Shown here in pieces: positions 7,373-15,657 of a stretch of DNA of 26,047 bases. A program made the translations under genes and the position numbers. The DNA is from a virus. The DNA lies in the IMG/VR virus record IMGVR_UViG_3300047481_001085, positions 1-26,047 of that record, one strand, 5' to 3'. Each line of letters opens with the position of its first letter. Position 1 is the first letter of the stretch. Below the pieces are notes generated by a model. That model worked only from the letters and a program-made list of their open reading frames with translations. It did not search any database and was not told the DNA's origin.

Positions 7373-8842
7373 CTACATTATATTGATGCTTGACATCAAT
7401 TCCTCCATGTTGTTCGAATCAATTATTTTTGAGTACGACTCAGAAGTTATGGGTTCATATTCAACATACTTTTTGTGCTGATCTATGTATCTGACTAAGG
7501 GCGAGTTGTATACGTAGGTTGAACCAGTGATTCTATTCTTTGGAATCTGCAACTGCATAATGTTTTCATCCTCTGAATCATCTCCACTGATTAACTTTTT
7601 CTCTGTAATAAAAATCGTCACGGCGCACTTCTGCTGAATCGACAAAGATCCTCCAGTGTCTGACTGTTGGACAACCTCTCTCTTTTCTTTCATTCTATTG
7701 GAATTTTCTTGTGCAGTGATGATAAGAACACATTCCATGTCTCTTGCAAGTTTCTCGAGTCTGACCATCATCTCCTCAAACTCTCCCCATCTAGGCTTTC
7801 CCTTCCCACTAGATCTAGTGAACATAGATTGAATGGTGTCAATGACAATTACATCTGGGATCAGCTCCGAATGACCCATTATGCTTCTTAGCCACTTTTC
7901 TAGATCCTCAAAATATGGAGTATCAGGATCATGTCTTACCATGAATCTCTCACCCCATTCACTGAGCTTCTGCTGAAACTTTCCTAAGTTTTCTTTTCTT
8001 TCTTTTTCAGACCATTTTGATGCCTCTGCATATACATTCTTCTCTATGATTTGAGTCATAAGGACTCTCTCCCAGTGCGGGATTGCTTCCTCAAAGTTCA
8101 CGTACAAGACTTTATAGCCAGTGTCAGCCCAATTATTTACAAGGCACTTAGCAAACGTACTCTTGCCCTTTCCTGAACCAGCAATAATTGCATGTACAGC
8201 GCCTCTAAAAAAGCCGCCCTCGTCTGTATAGCCCATTGCTCTATTCAAAGATTTATATTGAGTTGGCAGGAAGCTTGGTATCTCTAGCAGGGACTCTGCT
8301 CTATTAGATATGTCATTTGCAGTAACCACACTATCGAGTGGGTTAAAATTCAGCTCACTTTCAAGGTTCTTGATTTCTGAAGTTATCTCAGAGATTCTTT
8401 CTATTTCTTTTTGAGTCTTTTCTCCTTTTTGGGTCAAGATAAGCTCAAGCTCCTGCAATATGCTGAGCTGCTTGTGTTTATTTGCTCTGTGCTTTATTAA
8501 CTGGGTTATGGACTCATGATCTGATACTTCTAGATTAAGAAGTATTTCCATCATGGTATCTACGCCAACTGAACCACCAAGACCTAGATGTACATCTGTT
8601 TCAGATTCTAACCAAGCTTTAAATGCTACTGGATTTACTGTATCGAGTTTAGTTACATGATGATATGAAAGCAACGCTTTATAGAATTCGTTTATTCCAA
8701 TCTGGTTAGTTGGAATGCCTACAACTTCTTCTGGAAGATTCGCATCAAAGAACTCTATTGAACCAGAATTTCTAAGTGCAAGTGCAAATACCTGGTATTC
8801 AATTGGATACTGAGGAGATTCAGTCTGGGTCTCTTCTGACAT
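7373..8842 (-). CDS. DnaB-like replicative helicase (RecA-fold ATPase), 489 aa
   Basis: Walker A is GSGKGKST (222-229) within AIIAGSGKGKSTFAK; Walker B is VIVID (about 331-335). These are followed by DTIQSM, and a sensor-like ITAQ lies further on. The N-terminal part (1-165) is helical with a charged linker, as in the DnaB N-terminal domain. Length and order fit DnaB/gp4-type hexameric helicases that unwind the fork 5' to 3'. The gene lies in one operon with primase and polymerase. Its start overlaps the end of the Vsr-like gene. It might be called a DnaB/RadA-type ATPase; replication context favours helicase. Confidence 0.9.
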   Translation of the reverse strand: MSEETQTESPQYPIEYQVFALALRNSGSIEFFDANLPEEVVGIPTNQIGINEFYKALLSYHHVTKLDTVNPVAFKAWLESETDVHLGLGGSVGVDTMMEILLNLEVSDHESITQLIKHRANKHKQLSILQELELILTQKGEKTQKEIERISEITSEIKNLESELNFNPLDSVVTANDISNRAESLLEIPSFLPTQYKSLNRAMGYTDEGGFFRGAVHAIIAGSGKGKSTFAKCLVNNWADTGYKVLYVNFEEAIPHWERVLMTQIIEKNVYAEASKWSEKERKENLGKFQQKLSEWGERFMVRHDPDTPYFEDLEKWLRSIMGHSELIPDVIVIDTIQSMFTRSSGKGKPRWGEFEEMMVRLEKLARDMECVLIITAQENSNRMKEKREVVQQSDTGGSLSIQQKCAVTIFITEKKLISGDDSEDENIMQLQIPKNRITGSTYVYNSPLVRYIDQHKKYVEYEPITSESYSKIIDSNNMEELMSSINIM

Positions 8843-9485
8843 TTTTTCTTCGCTCTTTCAATTGCTTGTAGTACTTCTTGCTGTTCTCTGATCTTATCTT
8901 CTTGGCCTTTTGGTAAGAAGGATTATCTTTGATGCTGGGCTTTTTAAACTTTTTTTGTTGGTCATCTGACACGGGGTTTTGCCTGATTGCAAACAGTATT
9001 CTATCATAGACCACATCTTCTGATATGTTGTCATTATATCTGAATACAACTAGTGCTATTCCCTGCTCTTTGCAGAGAGCTATCTTCTTATCATCTCTTT
9101 TTTGCGCTTCCAAGAAAGCGTCTTTTGATTCGAAGAATAAAGGACTGTACTTAAAATGTTGTATTCCATGAAACTCAAGACCAAGTTTATATTTTGGACA
9201 ATAAACGTCAAGCTTAAGCCTATCACCAATGTGGTGTTCATTTATAATATTTTCTCCTGGTAGAAGCTTTTTGACTACGCTGGTCAATATTGTTTGACCC
9301 TTGGACATCTTTCTTCTGTGATCTTTTATCCAAGATAAACCGAGTTTTTTCAGTGTTGAATTAAGATCATTTAGAGAAATGTCCAAGGTTCTTGCTATAT
9401 CGGCAAGAGACTTGTCGGTCTCAAACAATAGATGAGTTAGATATTCTTTATCTGAAAGCTCATCTTTTCTATTTCTTTGAGTCAT
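8820..9485 (-). CDS. Vsr-like/EDxHD-type endonuclease with N-terminal HTH, 221 aa
   Basis: Residues about 25-50 (SLADIARTLDISLNDL) look like a helix-turn-helix. The central part reads LDVYCPKYKLGLEFHGIQHF, then D-D-K-K (about 130) and LVVFRYND: the D..E..G.QH pattern of the very-short-patch-repair (PD-(D/E)XK) fold found in phage homing or repair endonucleases. The C-terminus is very basic, suggesting DNA binding. I start at ATG 9485; the ATG at 9500 would add only five residues, including a CGG codon. It overlaps the preceding gene by 17 bp. It may be a free-standing homing endonuclease or a recombination nuclease. Confidence 0.72.
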   Translation of the reverse strand: MTQRNRKDELSDKEYLTHLLFETDKSLADIARTLDISLNDLNSTLKKLGLSWIKDHRRKMSKGQTILTSVVKKLLPGENIINEHHIGDRLKLDVYCPKYKLGLEFHGIQHFKYSPLFFESKDAFLEAQKRDDKKIALCKEQGIALVVFRYNDNISEDVVYDRILFAIRQNPVSDDQQKKFKKPSIKDNPSYQKAKKIRSENSKKYYKQLKERRKNVRRDPD

Positions 9486-10116
9486 TTTGCTTCGCCGCAT
9501 TCTTTACGACGTTCAAAGTTCTACCCAAATCAAGAACAGAAAGGTTCGTATTCTCCCAAATTCTTGGAGCAAGAGCAGATCCAAGCATCGGGCAATCGAG
9601 CACGCAGAGATACGCATCTTTTTCGTACTCTTTTACCTCTGCAACGATTGCATCTATTCTTGAATAGAAGTCATTATATGGAACATTTATGAATTTAGAT
9701 CCATGAGAGAAATATCTACTTATGTACGATTCTCCCTGGAATGAAACTACAACTGAGTTTGTATTGCGTACGTACCAATTCATAAATGTCTTGAAGATCT
9801 CGATGTTGCTAGTTACATAATACTCTAGAAATGCCGGATCATAAACCTTATCTAGCTTTACTCCTAGCTTTTCTAGCTTCTGCATTGAAGAACTTGCGAG
9901 GTCGTTTTGGATTGCCTTTACGAAGTTTGGATCCTTTTTCGTGAGCCCATCAGAAACTGCTTTAGCAAACTGCTTTGGTGGTTTCTTTTCATCGTTTATT
10001 TCACCAAGAACGGAAAGAATTGCAGACCTAGTGTAGGTAACAAATCCAAACTTCTGCTTTGTTTCAAGCAAATATGTGACATGGTTTATGGTGTCTTTTG
10101 CGTTGAAGGTTCTCAT
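9469..10116 (-). CDS. Possible GT-D-type glycosyltransferase or uncharacterised enzyme, 215 aa
   Basis: The C-terminal portion (AYLCVLDCPMLGSALAPRIW followed by VLDLGRTLNV) resembles the nucleotide-sugar region of GT-D fold (DUF1792-like) glycosyltransferases, where D..G pairs occur late in the protein. The N-terminal part (FGFVTYTRSAILS) could match their early R..E motif, but I cannot confirm it. The ATG overlaps the stop of the glycosyltransferase gene upstream as ATGA, and the two may modify the same target (a virion glycoprotein or phage DNA). Confidence is low for function, high for a real gene. Confidence 0.6.
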   Translation of the reverse strand: MRTFNAKDTINHVTYLLETKQKFGFVTYTRSAILSVLGEINDEKKPPKQFAKAVSDGLTKKDPNFVKAIQNDLASSSMQKLEKLGVKLDKVYDPAFLEYYVTSNIEIFKTFMNWYVRNTNSVVVSFQGESYISRYFSHGSKFINVPYNDFYSRIDAIVAEVKEYEKDAYLCVLDCPMLGSALAPRIWENTNLSVLDLGRTLNVVKNAAKQNDSKK

Positions 10117-10814
10117 ATTCCGAAATTTCCCCAGTTGATTAGAGTAGGATTGGGATCCACTATTGATTGGATATGGTTAATATTATGGAACTCGCCTTTA
10201 TCAAGATTCATATATCTTACATACTTGTTTTGCTTATCGTCATCATTGACATAACCCAGGTGCTGCATTATGAGGCCTGAATTAAACCAATAATTCTTTC
10301 TTCTTATGTCGTCAATTACATATGTTGGTTCAGAACCACACGCTAGTTTTCTATCTAGGAATTGACCATCTAGCTTGAATCTAAAGATTCTTGAACTATT
10401 ATTTGGCGCCCAAAGCTTGTCTACTCGATATTGAGTATCGTTCCACATGTGATAAAAACGGACATTGACTACATCATATGGAGACTTCATCAACACAGAT
10501 GAGATATTCGCGTCATCGATGTCATTTACGTTGTAGAGCATTTCATCGCAGTCTATTGCGATGATCCAATCGCCCTCATTCGCATGCTTTTCTAGATTCG
10601 ACCAAGCTTTTGCTCTGAGTAATCCCTCGTTATATGCGAATAGTGGCTCGCTGTTTCTGTAAACCGAACAGTAACCAGAGGCTATTTCTGGTGTTTGATC
10701 GTCTGAACAGTCGTCGGTAAAAACAATGTGATCGACTTGTGACTTGATTCTCTTGAGAACATTCTCCAAGAATCTAGAGGATTCGTTTCTTCCTACCATT
10801 TGTGCAATAATCAT
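10113..10814 (-). CDS. Family 2-like (GT-A) glycosyltransferase, 233 aa
   Basis: It begins MIIAQMVGRNESSRFLENVL, then IVFTDDCSDDQTPEIA (nucleotide-binding D's near 35-40) and IIAIDCDEMLY, a DxD-type metal site near residue 90. These are GT-A motifs of family-2-like transferases that recognise NDP-sugars. The SD TTAGGAG is well placed and lies just after the terminator of the preceding gene. The acceptor is unknown; cell wall, virion protein or modified DNA bases are possible. It is coupled to the putative GT-D gene. Confidence 0.85.
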   Translation of the reverse strand: MIIAQMVGRNESSRFLENVLKRIKSQVDHIVFTDDCSDDQTPEIASGYCSVYRNSEPLFAYNEGLLRAKAWSNLEKHANEGDWIIAIDCDEMLYNVNDIDDANISSVLMKSPYDVVNVRFYHMWNDTQYRVDKLWAPNNSSRIFRFKLDGQFLDRKLACGSEPTYVIDDIRRKNYWFNSGLIMQHLGYVNDDDKQNKYVRYMNLDKGEFHNINHIQSIVDPNPTLINWGNFGI

Positions 10815-10820
10815 TGCGAA

Positions 10821-10876
10821 CTCCTAAAAATGAAAGAGCCGAGGCTAGGTGACAACTAGTGACACCCAGCCTCGGC
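10821..10876 (-). terminator. Rho-independent terminator after the 63-aa gene
   Basis: A nine-base-pair GC-rich stem (GCCGAGGCT at 10838-10846 with AGCCTCGGC at 10868-10876) extends by four more pairs past one mismatch. On the minus strand it is followed by a U-rich run (TCTTTCATTTTT). It lies right after the stop of the 63-aa gene, and the next gene's SD follows the U-run directly, so it may be a partial terminator within the operon. Confidence 0.85.
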
Positions 10877-10882
10877 ACCCGA

Positions 10883-11074
10883 TCAGTTGGCTAGCTTGTT
10901 GATTTCTTTCTGGGCCTGAGCCGAAGAAATACGCTCAATATCAGTTGCGCGGAAGAGCACCTCACCGGAAGCGTTGCGGCGACCAGTGGCGACCTTCTCG
11001 GCCTCCTGCTTGTTCTTGGCCTTCACCAGCACGGTTGTGGTGACTGCGAAGTAGTTGAACTTATTCTCTGACAT
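10883..11074 (-). CDS. Small 63-aa protein with unusually GC-rich codons
   Basis: MSENKFNYFAVTTTVLVKAK then NKQEAEKVA and a charged C-terminal half; no domain recognised. Its third positions are largely G or C (AAG, GAG, GCC, CGC, GTG), whereas its neighbours favour A or T. It has a strong SD (GGAAGGAAA) and its own terminator, suggesting very high expression with selected codons or recent transfer. No dedicated promoter is visible in the 14 nt before it, but one could lie inside the upstream gene. It uses CGC for its arginines, never CGG. Confidence 0.82.
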   Translation of the reverse strand: MSENKFNYFAVTTTVLVKAKNKQEAEKVATGRRNASGEVLFRATDIERISSAQAQKEINKLAN

Positions 11075-11088
11075 TGTATTTCCTTCCG

Positions 11089-11499
11089 TTATTTTTCTGA
11101 TGGATATGTACTGGATATGTATTCTACAGCCTCTTCCAGCGAAAACGCAAGTTTTGTGGCGAGAAATCTGAGATATATTCTATGTGATATTTCGTTGGCA
11201 GCCCATACGACAATCGGTTGATTGTGCAGATGAGCCCAAGTGATTTCGTAATCTGTTCCGATATATGCGCGGTTTGGTATCGTATATTCAACAAGTATAA
11301 GATCACACTTTTTTTGTAGAAATGTATTCTTTGCAACTATTTCTTTTGGATCACAATCTTGCTCTTCAAGAGCATAGTCAAGTGGATTGACAGCCTTGAA
11401 ACCTGCGTTCGAAAGCATTTGTGTAGCCTCATTCCTCCACGAGTACTTATAGTCATCAATGTCTTCTATCGCTCCGGATAGGAACACTCTAGTTTGCAT
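11089..11499 (-). CDS. Nucleoside 2-deoxyribosyltransferase-like protein, 136 aa
   Basis: It begins TRVFLSGAIEDIDDY and continues NPLDYALE, CDLILVEYT and RAYIGTDYEITWAH. These match the small Rossmann-like 2-deoxyribosyltransferase family, in which S-G-x-I binds the base/sugar and a Glu (here probably in TDYEITWA) is the nucleophile. It could salvage or remodel deoxynucleosides, or hydrolyse dNMPs, supporting dNTP supply with NrdJ and ThyX. Start ATG 11499 with SD AAAGGAA. The family is moderately sure, the reaction less so. Confidence 0.75.
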   Translation of the reverse strand: MQTRVFLSGAIEDIDDYKYSWRNEATQMLSNAGFKAVNPLDYALEEQDCDPKEIVAKNTFLQKKCDLILVEYTIPNRAYIGTDYEITWAHLHNQPIVVWAANEISHRIYLRFLATKLAFSLEEAVEYISSTYPSEK

Positions 11500-11510
11500 T
11501 TATATTCCTT

Positions 11511-11915
11511 TTATACCGGCCAATGATATTCTAGATTATCTGGATCGTCGAAGTATTTTGAGTAGTAGAAAAAATCTTTTCTCAACAGATTTGATCTGTG
11601 AGACTTATGAAATAACTCTGAGCCAAACCACGGCGGCATGACTAGTGACTTGTATTCTACTTCTTCAAATAACATGTTGTTCTTGTATCCTCTATCAAGC
11701 CATTCTCTAATGGTATAGTTCTGATATAGTTTTAGTGCTTCTTCATATCCAGTCCACATACGAGTGACTGGATGGTTTCTCCAGCCTTTCGTAGGCGTTC
11801 TGTCGAGTAGTATATTAAGAACTTGAAATGTTTCAACACGTTGTTTTCCTAGTCTACGATAATCTAATACTTTTACTGACTCTTTTAGATCTGGATATGG
11901 AAGAAATGTTTGCAC
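11511..11915 (-). CDS. MSMEG_6728-like putative pyrimidine-dimer DNA glycosylase, 134 aa
   Basis: MQTFLPYPDLKES, VLDYRRLGKQRVE, HPVTRMWTGYEEAL, MPPWFG and FHKSHRSNLLRKD follow the order and wording I know from a short family found widely in Actinobacteria, annotated as MSMEG_6728-like or T4 DenV-related. It probably binds or repairs UV-damaged DNA; activity is not demonstrated by the sequence. The start is GTG 11915, overlapping the thermonuclease stop as TAGTG. Confidence 0.75.
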   Translation of the reverse strand: MQTFLPYPDLKESVKVLDYRRLGKQRVETFQVLNILLDRTPTKGWRNHPVTRMWTGYEEALKLYQNYTIREWLDRGYKNNMLFEEVEYKSLVMPPWFGSELFHKSHRSNLLRKDFFYYSKYFDDPDNLEYHWPV

Positions 11916-12316
11916 TACTTATCTTTCTTGAACTCATCAAATGTCTTGTCACCCACACCAAAGTACTCACGTGCGAGGCCAATAGACACTATATCAGAAT
12001 TAAGGCAATTGCCGTTGGCATCCCAAACTCTAGCTAAGACTCTTCCATACTTTTCATTCTTATCAATGATAGTTTCTATCTTGACTTTGTTGTTTGCTTT
12101 CTTCAACCATTGATCAGTGAATTCTTTTGCTGCAAGACCCATTTTCTTTTCTTCTAGATTAGAAGTCCTACTCTCTGGAGTATTTATTCCATAAAGTCTT
12201 ACTCTAGCCTTTCTAAATGTATCAAAGCCAAGATCAATCATGATATCAAACGTATCTCCATCAACAACTTTTTTGACTTCTGCATTATATATCCATGGAT
12301 TTAATTTATCTGTCAT
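11915..12316 (-). CDS. Thermonuclease (SNase-fold nuclease), 133 aa
   Basis: The staphylococcal-nuclease fold is clear: VVDGDTFDIMID, then KARVRLYGINTPE (the catalytic Arg and Glu), AKEFTDQWL, and KYGRVLARVW with the second catalytic Arg. No signal peptide is seen, so it acts inside the cell. It may digest host DNA to feed nucleotide pools, or process phage DNA. ATG 12316 has SD AAAGGAA. Confidence 0.9.
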   Translation of the reverse strand: MTDKLNPWIYNAEVKKVVDGDTFDIMIDLGFDTFRKARVRLYGINTPESRTSNLEEKKMGLAAKEFTDQWLKKANNKVKIETIIDKNEKYGRVLARVWDANGNCLNSDIVSIGLAREYFGVGDKTFDEFKKDK

Positions 12317-12346
12317 ATAATTCCTTTTGTTGTTATGCGTATTAGA

Positions 12347-13414
12347 TTATAGCAGTGATGCAATTTTTTTTCCAACCCAAGTAGCAACTGGTGCTGCAAC
12401 ACCATTACCACACTGTCTATAACGCTGTGTATCTGTTTGTCCATTTGTCCAATTATCTGGCCAGCCCATCAATCGTTCACACTCAACTGGAGTAAGACGA
12501 CGCACTGTTGTATCTATACCCACTGCGTGACCTCCACCCTCACTTCTAAGTGTAGGCCATGCAGTTTCCGATGGCTGTGGGTCCAAACCTTGAATATGAC
12601 TAAATGCTACTAGCAATGTTTCACTTCCACCACCAAGATCACCACCCTTTGCCCTAACCGTACCAACCCCCTCTCCATATTGAGCGCGGCTTGTTCCAGT
12701 AAAAGGTTCTGTTATTAAACGTTTTTCTTGGTTTAAGGCAGTGCTTTTTGTATCACTGCATTCAGAGCGGTATGTAGTCTCTTTGGTAGTGTCTTTCCTC
12801 TTCTGTTTGCCCTTCTTAATATCCCCTGGCAAGCTTTCGGTGACAGGTAATAGCGGGTTGGGACATCTATTTGCGATTGCAGGATCAAAGATAGCGATGA
12901 CGAATACTCGCCTTCGTCGTTGGGGCACTCCAAAGTGTTGTGCATCCAAGACTGCCCATTCAATGACCATCGCCCCTGCTTCAGCCATTTCATTGAGGAC
13001 TTCCCCAAAGTCAGCGCCTCCGTTGGAAGACAAGGCTCCTGCGACGTTTTCCCAAATAGAGATTCTTGGGTATTCATTGTTTGTTTCCTTTCGTAGTTCT
13101 TTAATAATTCGTATGCCTTCATAAAATAATCCTGAACGTTCTCCGCTTAATCCTGCTCGTTTTCCTGCAACAGAAAGATCTTGACACGGGCTGCCCCATG
13201 CAATAACATCTGGCAGTTGCCCATGCCTAAGGATTTCTTGAGCAGTAAGAGTACTGATGTCACCCCATTTTGGAACATGTGGCCAGTGATTATTAAGAAT
13301 ACTAATAGCATGTTTATCCCATTCACATTGGTAGATAGTTTTCATGCCCGCAACTTCTAACCCAAGATCAAATCCACCAACACCTGAGAATAGTGACAAT
13401 ACATTTTTCTTCAA
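12347..13414 (-). CDS. C5 cytosine DNA methyltransferase, 355 aa
   Basis: All key motifs are present. Motif I is LSLFSGVGGFDLGLE (near residue 10). Motif IV, SPCQDLSVAG, carries the catalytic Cys near 77. Motif VI is ENV, motif VIII QRRRRVFVIA, IX RRLTPVECERLMGWP and X CGNGVAAPVATW. I choose TTG 13414, two bases after the stop of the preceding gene and behind an AGAGA-like SD, because NVLSLFSG normally lies at the extreme N-terminus; the ATG at 13447 would add 11 basic residues. It should methylate cytosine in a short recognition sequence to protect phage DNA from restriction. The sequence QRRRR uses CGA CGA AGG CGA, so CGA is decoded normally. Confidence 0.93.
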   Translation of the reverse strand: MKKNVLSLFSGVGGFDLGLEVAGMKTIYQCEWDKHAISILNNHWPHVPKWGDISTLTAQEILRHGQLPDVIAWGSPCQDLSVAGKRAGLSGERSGLFYEGIRIIKELRKETNNEYPRISIWENVAGALSSNGGADFGEVLNEMAEAGAMVIEWAVLDAQHFGVPQRRRRVFVIAIFDPAIANRCPNPLLPVTESLPGDIKKGKQKRKDTTKETTYRSECSDTKSTALNQEKRLITEPFTGTSRAQYGEGVGTVRAKGGDLGGGSETLLVAFSHIQGLDPQPSETAWPTLRSEGGGHAVGIDTTVRRLTPVECERLMGWPDNWTNGQTDTQRYRQCGNGVAAPVATWVGKKIASLL

Positions 13415-13416
13415 AA

Positions 13417-14229
13417 TTAATCTCTTTCTATTCCTATGTAATCGCATGCTTTGCGAAATATTGCTTGACTTGTTTGGAAGTATGAATCAGCGTGACTAAA
13501 TCCCTCTCCAGGCTTTGGCGATGACGCGTGCCAGCTGTGACCAATAGACACGCTTCCGTCATAGACTACGTTATAGCCAAGATGACGGGCGAAATAAGAA
13601 CACCACGTTTCTTCATAATAATGAGGGGTCGGAAGAAAAGCACCGATAGCATCTGGATACATCTCTCTGTATTTTTCATTGTTGGTCAATGAATTCCAAA
13701 CATCTCTTCTCACAAAGTATGCAGATCCCGAGACGGTTACGCAGGGAATTCTATCTCTATACAACTCGTCTTTTGGATCCATCTGTCTCCAACCACGATG
13801 TTTTGGAGCAGTATTTGTTCCAACGATACCGGCGTGAGTAATTCGTCCTGATTCATCTCTTTGCTTTGGCCCAAGAATGTGGATGTCTGGATCCTGATCA
13901 AAGATAGTATGTATTCTTAGTATGTCTGAACTATTGAGCCAGACATCGGCATTTAACAATCCTATTATTTCTGATTCACTGTTTGCAGCCATCATATTGC
14001 ACGCGGCAGAATACCCAATGTTTTCATTTTTCCAGCATGCAGATACTTCATATCTTCCTTGCTCGATGACGGATTTCTCCAGCCACTCCCAAGAGTTGTC
14101 AGATGAATCATTGTCGGAAATGTACAGGTCCCAAAGTCTAGGAACTGTATCTAGATCCGAGTGAAGACTGTCCATCAATCTATTGAGCATGGTTTTTGTA
14201 TTGTAGTTGACTACACAAAGATCTATCAT
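13417..14229 (-). CDS. GT2 family glycosyltransferase, 270 aa
   Basis: The start, MIDLCVVNYNTKTML, then ISDNDSSDNSWE and LLNADVWLN (the D-x-D-type metal site near 95), identifies a family-2 GT-A transferase. HAGIVG and the later HYYEETWCSYF resemble rhamnosyl- or other O-antigen-type transferases. The ATG overlaps the preceding stop as ATGA. It probably adds a sugar to a virion protein or to cell-surface material; the acceptor is not evident. Confidence 0.88.
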   Translation of the reverse strand: MIDLCVVNYNTKTMLNRLMDSLHSDLDTVPRLWDLYISDNDSSDNSWEWLEKSVIEQGRYEVSACWKNENIGYSAACNMMAANSESEIIGLLNADVWLNSSDILRIHTIFDQDPDIHILGPKQRDESGRITHAGIVGTNTAPKHRGWRQMDPKDELYRDRIPCVTVSGSAYFVRRDVWNSLTNNEKYREMYPDAIGAFLPTPHYYEETWCSYFARHLGYNVVYDGSVSIGHSWHASSPKPGEGFSHADSYFQTSQAIFRKACDYIGIERD

Positions 14230-14507
14230 ATGATGCTTCTTTTTGAAATCGTTATCTCAAATGAGTCAATGGGGGAGAACCCCATGAGCAATAGATCTTC
14301 ATACTCTTCTTCTGCCAATACTAATGAATCTTTAGTAAGAAAAAACTCCTTGAGTCTTTCAAGGCATTGATCAGTATCTACGTTTGGTTGATCAACCTCG
14401 TGCACAAACTGGTTAAAAGAATCAAAAGATCTTTTTGAGACATATCCTATCACCAGTCCAGCAATGACTAAACCAATAGCTATTTTCAATTCTTTACCAT
14501 TCATCAT
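14226..14507 (-). CDS. Small membrane-anchored protein, about 93 aa
   Basis: After MMNGKELK comes one hydrophobic segment (IAIGLVIAGLVIGYV, roughly residues 9-23), then a soluble acidic region. It may be a type I- or III-like membrane protein facing the cytoplasm. Start 14507 (or 14504) overlaps the end of the preceding gene; the ATG at 14531 would add eight residues including a CGG codon and lies deeper in the upstream gene. The function is unknown. Confidence 0.7.
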   Translation of the reverse strand: MMNGKELKIAIGLVIAGLVIGYVSKRSFDSFNQFVHEVDQPNVDTDQCLERLKEFFLTKDSLVLAEEEYEDLLLMGFSPIDSFEITISKRSII

Positions 14508-14730
14508 TAGATCCATCTGCCGATCCAACAAATATGTTTTCGAACGCTTCGTTTATCTTGTTTAGTATCCTAACAATATTTTCTCGCTCGATCTCATTCT
14601 TTACTGACCTAAGTAAGTCGGCATAGGTTTTTTGTATGTGCATGAATGTATCGATTTCATCCACAAAATAAGACTGGTTTGAACTGAGCTTTATATTTAC
14701 TTTTTTCTTTTCGTTTGTTTTCTTACTCAT
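14494..14730 (-). CDS. Hypothetical charged 78-aa protein
   Basis: A lysine-rich N-terminus (MSKKTNEKKKVNIKL) is followed by an amphipathic, probably helical or coiled-coil region (IQKTYADLLRSVKNEIER), then an acidic tail. No family is recognised. The ATG lies inside the end of the preceding gene with an 8-bp overlap (ATGAGTAA). Confidence 0.7.
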   Translation of the reverse strand: MSKKTNEKKKVNIKLSSNQSYFVDEIDTFMHIQKTYADLLRSVKNEIERENIVRILNKINEAFENIFVGSADGSNDEW

Positions 14731-14956
14731 CTTGCTTCTTCTCTTTTATCTCTGCGTTTTGCACTTCTTCATCTGGGAGCTTGTATACAGCTATGTTTTC
14801 TGTATCTGGCTCATAGCTAACGAATAATACTCGCTTATCTTCCAATTTGCAACCCTCTGGTGGAGCTGATTCCAAGGCTATTTTCTTGGAAGCAGATCCG
14901 TAAACCTGACTTGAGTTCTTGTACATTACAATATAGTTTAGCTTACCAGCAGCCAT
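14723..14956 (-). CDS. Hypothetical 77-aa protein
   Basis: MAAGKLNYIVMYKNSSQVYG begins a small, probably beta-rich domain, followed by an acidic and lysine-rich tail (KEKKQDE). Its ATG overlaps the thyX stop as TAATG, so it is coupled to thyX. No function is assignable. Confidence 0.72.
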   Translation of the reverse strand: MAAGKLNYIVMYKNSSQVYGSASKKIALESAPPEGCKLEDKRVLFVSYEPDTENIAVYKLPDEEVQNAEIKEKKQDE

Positions 14957-15651
14957 TATCTTCCCAAAAGTGCATAGAGTGAAACTGGATATATGTCCTT
15001 CATGAGTTCATGGACAGCTTTTGCATACTCTTGAATCTCAATCTGAGAATCCTCAGATAGTCTTTGATTCAAGAAAAGCGCAGCGGACTGAAGACTGCAG
15101 GACCACCTATAAGATAGATACATGCCATATGCAGGAAGAAATAGTCTAGCCTGTTCTGGCGCAATACCGTTCTCAAGTGCCATATTGTATAGAGACTCAC
15201 ACTTATCGACTAGTTCGCTCAACTCAGTTGTGAGTAGAGATCCAATCCAAGAGCCAGCTATGCCAGCTGATCCCTGCTTTTTATCCTCTGCTGCAAGTCG
15301 CCATTGCTCTGAGCTTGGTATGTAGAATTCTGGTTCCATTGTGACATATCGTCTAGATGACTCATTCCACGCATCCATTGTGTGGTCAGAGCCTACGACA
15401 TACTTCCAATGCTGTCTTGCCACCATCAATGGCGCGTAGAATTCAAAGGTCAAGAATGCATGTCTAAAAGGCGACATATGATTCTCTCTTGCCAAGAAGT
15501 CAATGAGTCTCGCATCACTCTTCGAGAACTCAACTGACTCCTTGGCAAAGGAGGCTCTTGCTGCATTGACTATGGAAAGATCAGACCCCATGTGGTCGAC
15601 TAATCTCACATAGCCCTTATCGAGTACGTTTATTTTGTTGTTTTGTTCCAT
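14956..15651 (-). CDS. thyX: Flavin-dependent thymidylate synthase, ThyX
   Basis: 231 aa, the family's usual size. It catalyses dUMP to dTMP with FAD, NADPH and methylene-THF. Visible features are PFRHAFLTFEFYAP, RQHWKY (79-84) and NESSRRY (96-102), the last matching the C-terminal half of the ThyX signature; the usual RHR part is diverged. The C-terminus includes R..LP.YGMY, as in the family. It should supply dTMP for phage replication next to nrdJ. There is no SD before ATG 15651, and a perfect TATAAT lies 6 nt upstream, so its mRNA may be leaderless. Confidence 0.93.
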   Translation of the reverse strand: MEQNNKINVLDKGYVRLVDHMGSDLSIVNAARASFAKESVEFSKSDARLIDFLARENHMSPFRHAFLTFEFYAPLMVARQHWKYVVGSDHTMDAWNESSRRYVTMEPEFYIPSSEQWRLAAEDKKQGSAGIAGSWIGSLLTTELSELVDKCESLYNMALENGIAPEQARLFLPAYGMYLSYRWSCSLQSAALFLNQRLSEDSQIEIQEYAKAVHELMKDIYPVSLYALLGR

Positions 15652-15657
15652 TGGACA

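Noticed and set aside
9486-9500. Longer start of the Vsr-like gene at ATG 9500 (contains CGG)
   Set aside because: It adds only five residues and ATG 9485 is available; not decisive, but it is not evidence for normal CGG decoding.
12347-12356. TATAAT at the end of the methyltransferase gene as a promoter for the thermonuclease
   Set aside because: It overlaps the stop codon, lacks a -35, and the thermonuclease has its own SD 5 nt before the ATG, so normal read-through is simpler.
12733-13122. 129-aa ORF inside the methyltransferase gene
   Set aside because: It is an out-of-frame shadow of a gene with all C5-methyltransferase motifs, with no SD or family similarity.
14508-14531. Longer start of the membrane protein at ATG 14531 (contains CGG)
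   Set aside because: It lies deeper in the upstream gene; ATGs at 14507 and 14504 put the membrane segment at the usual distance from the start. The choice is not proven.
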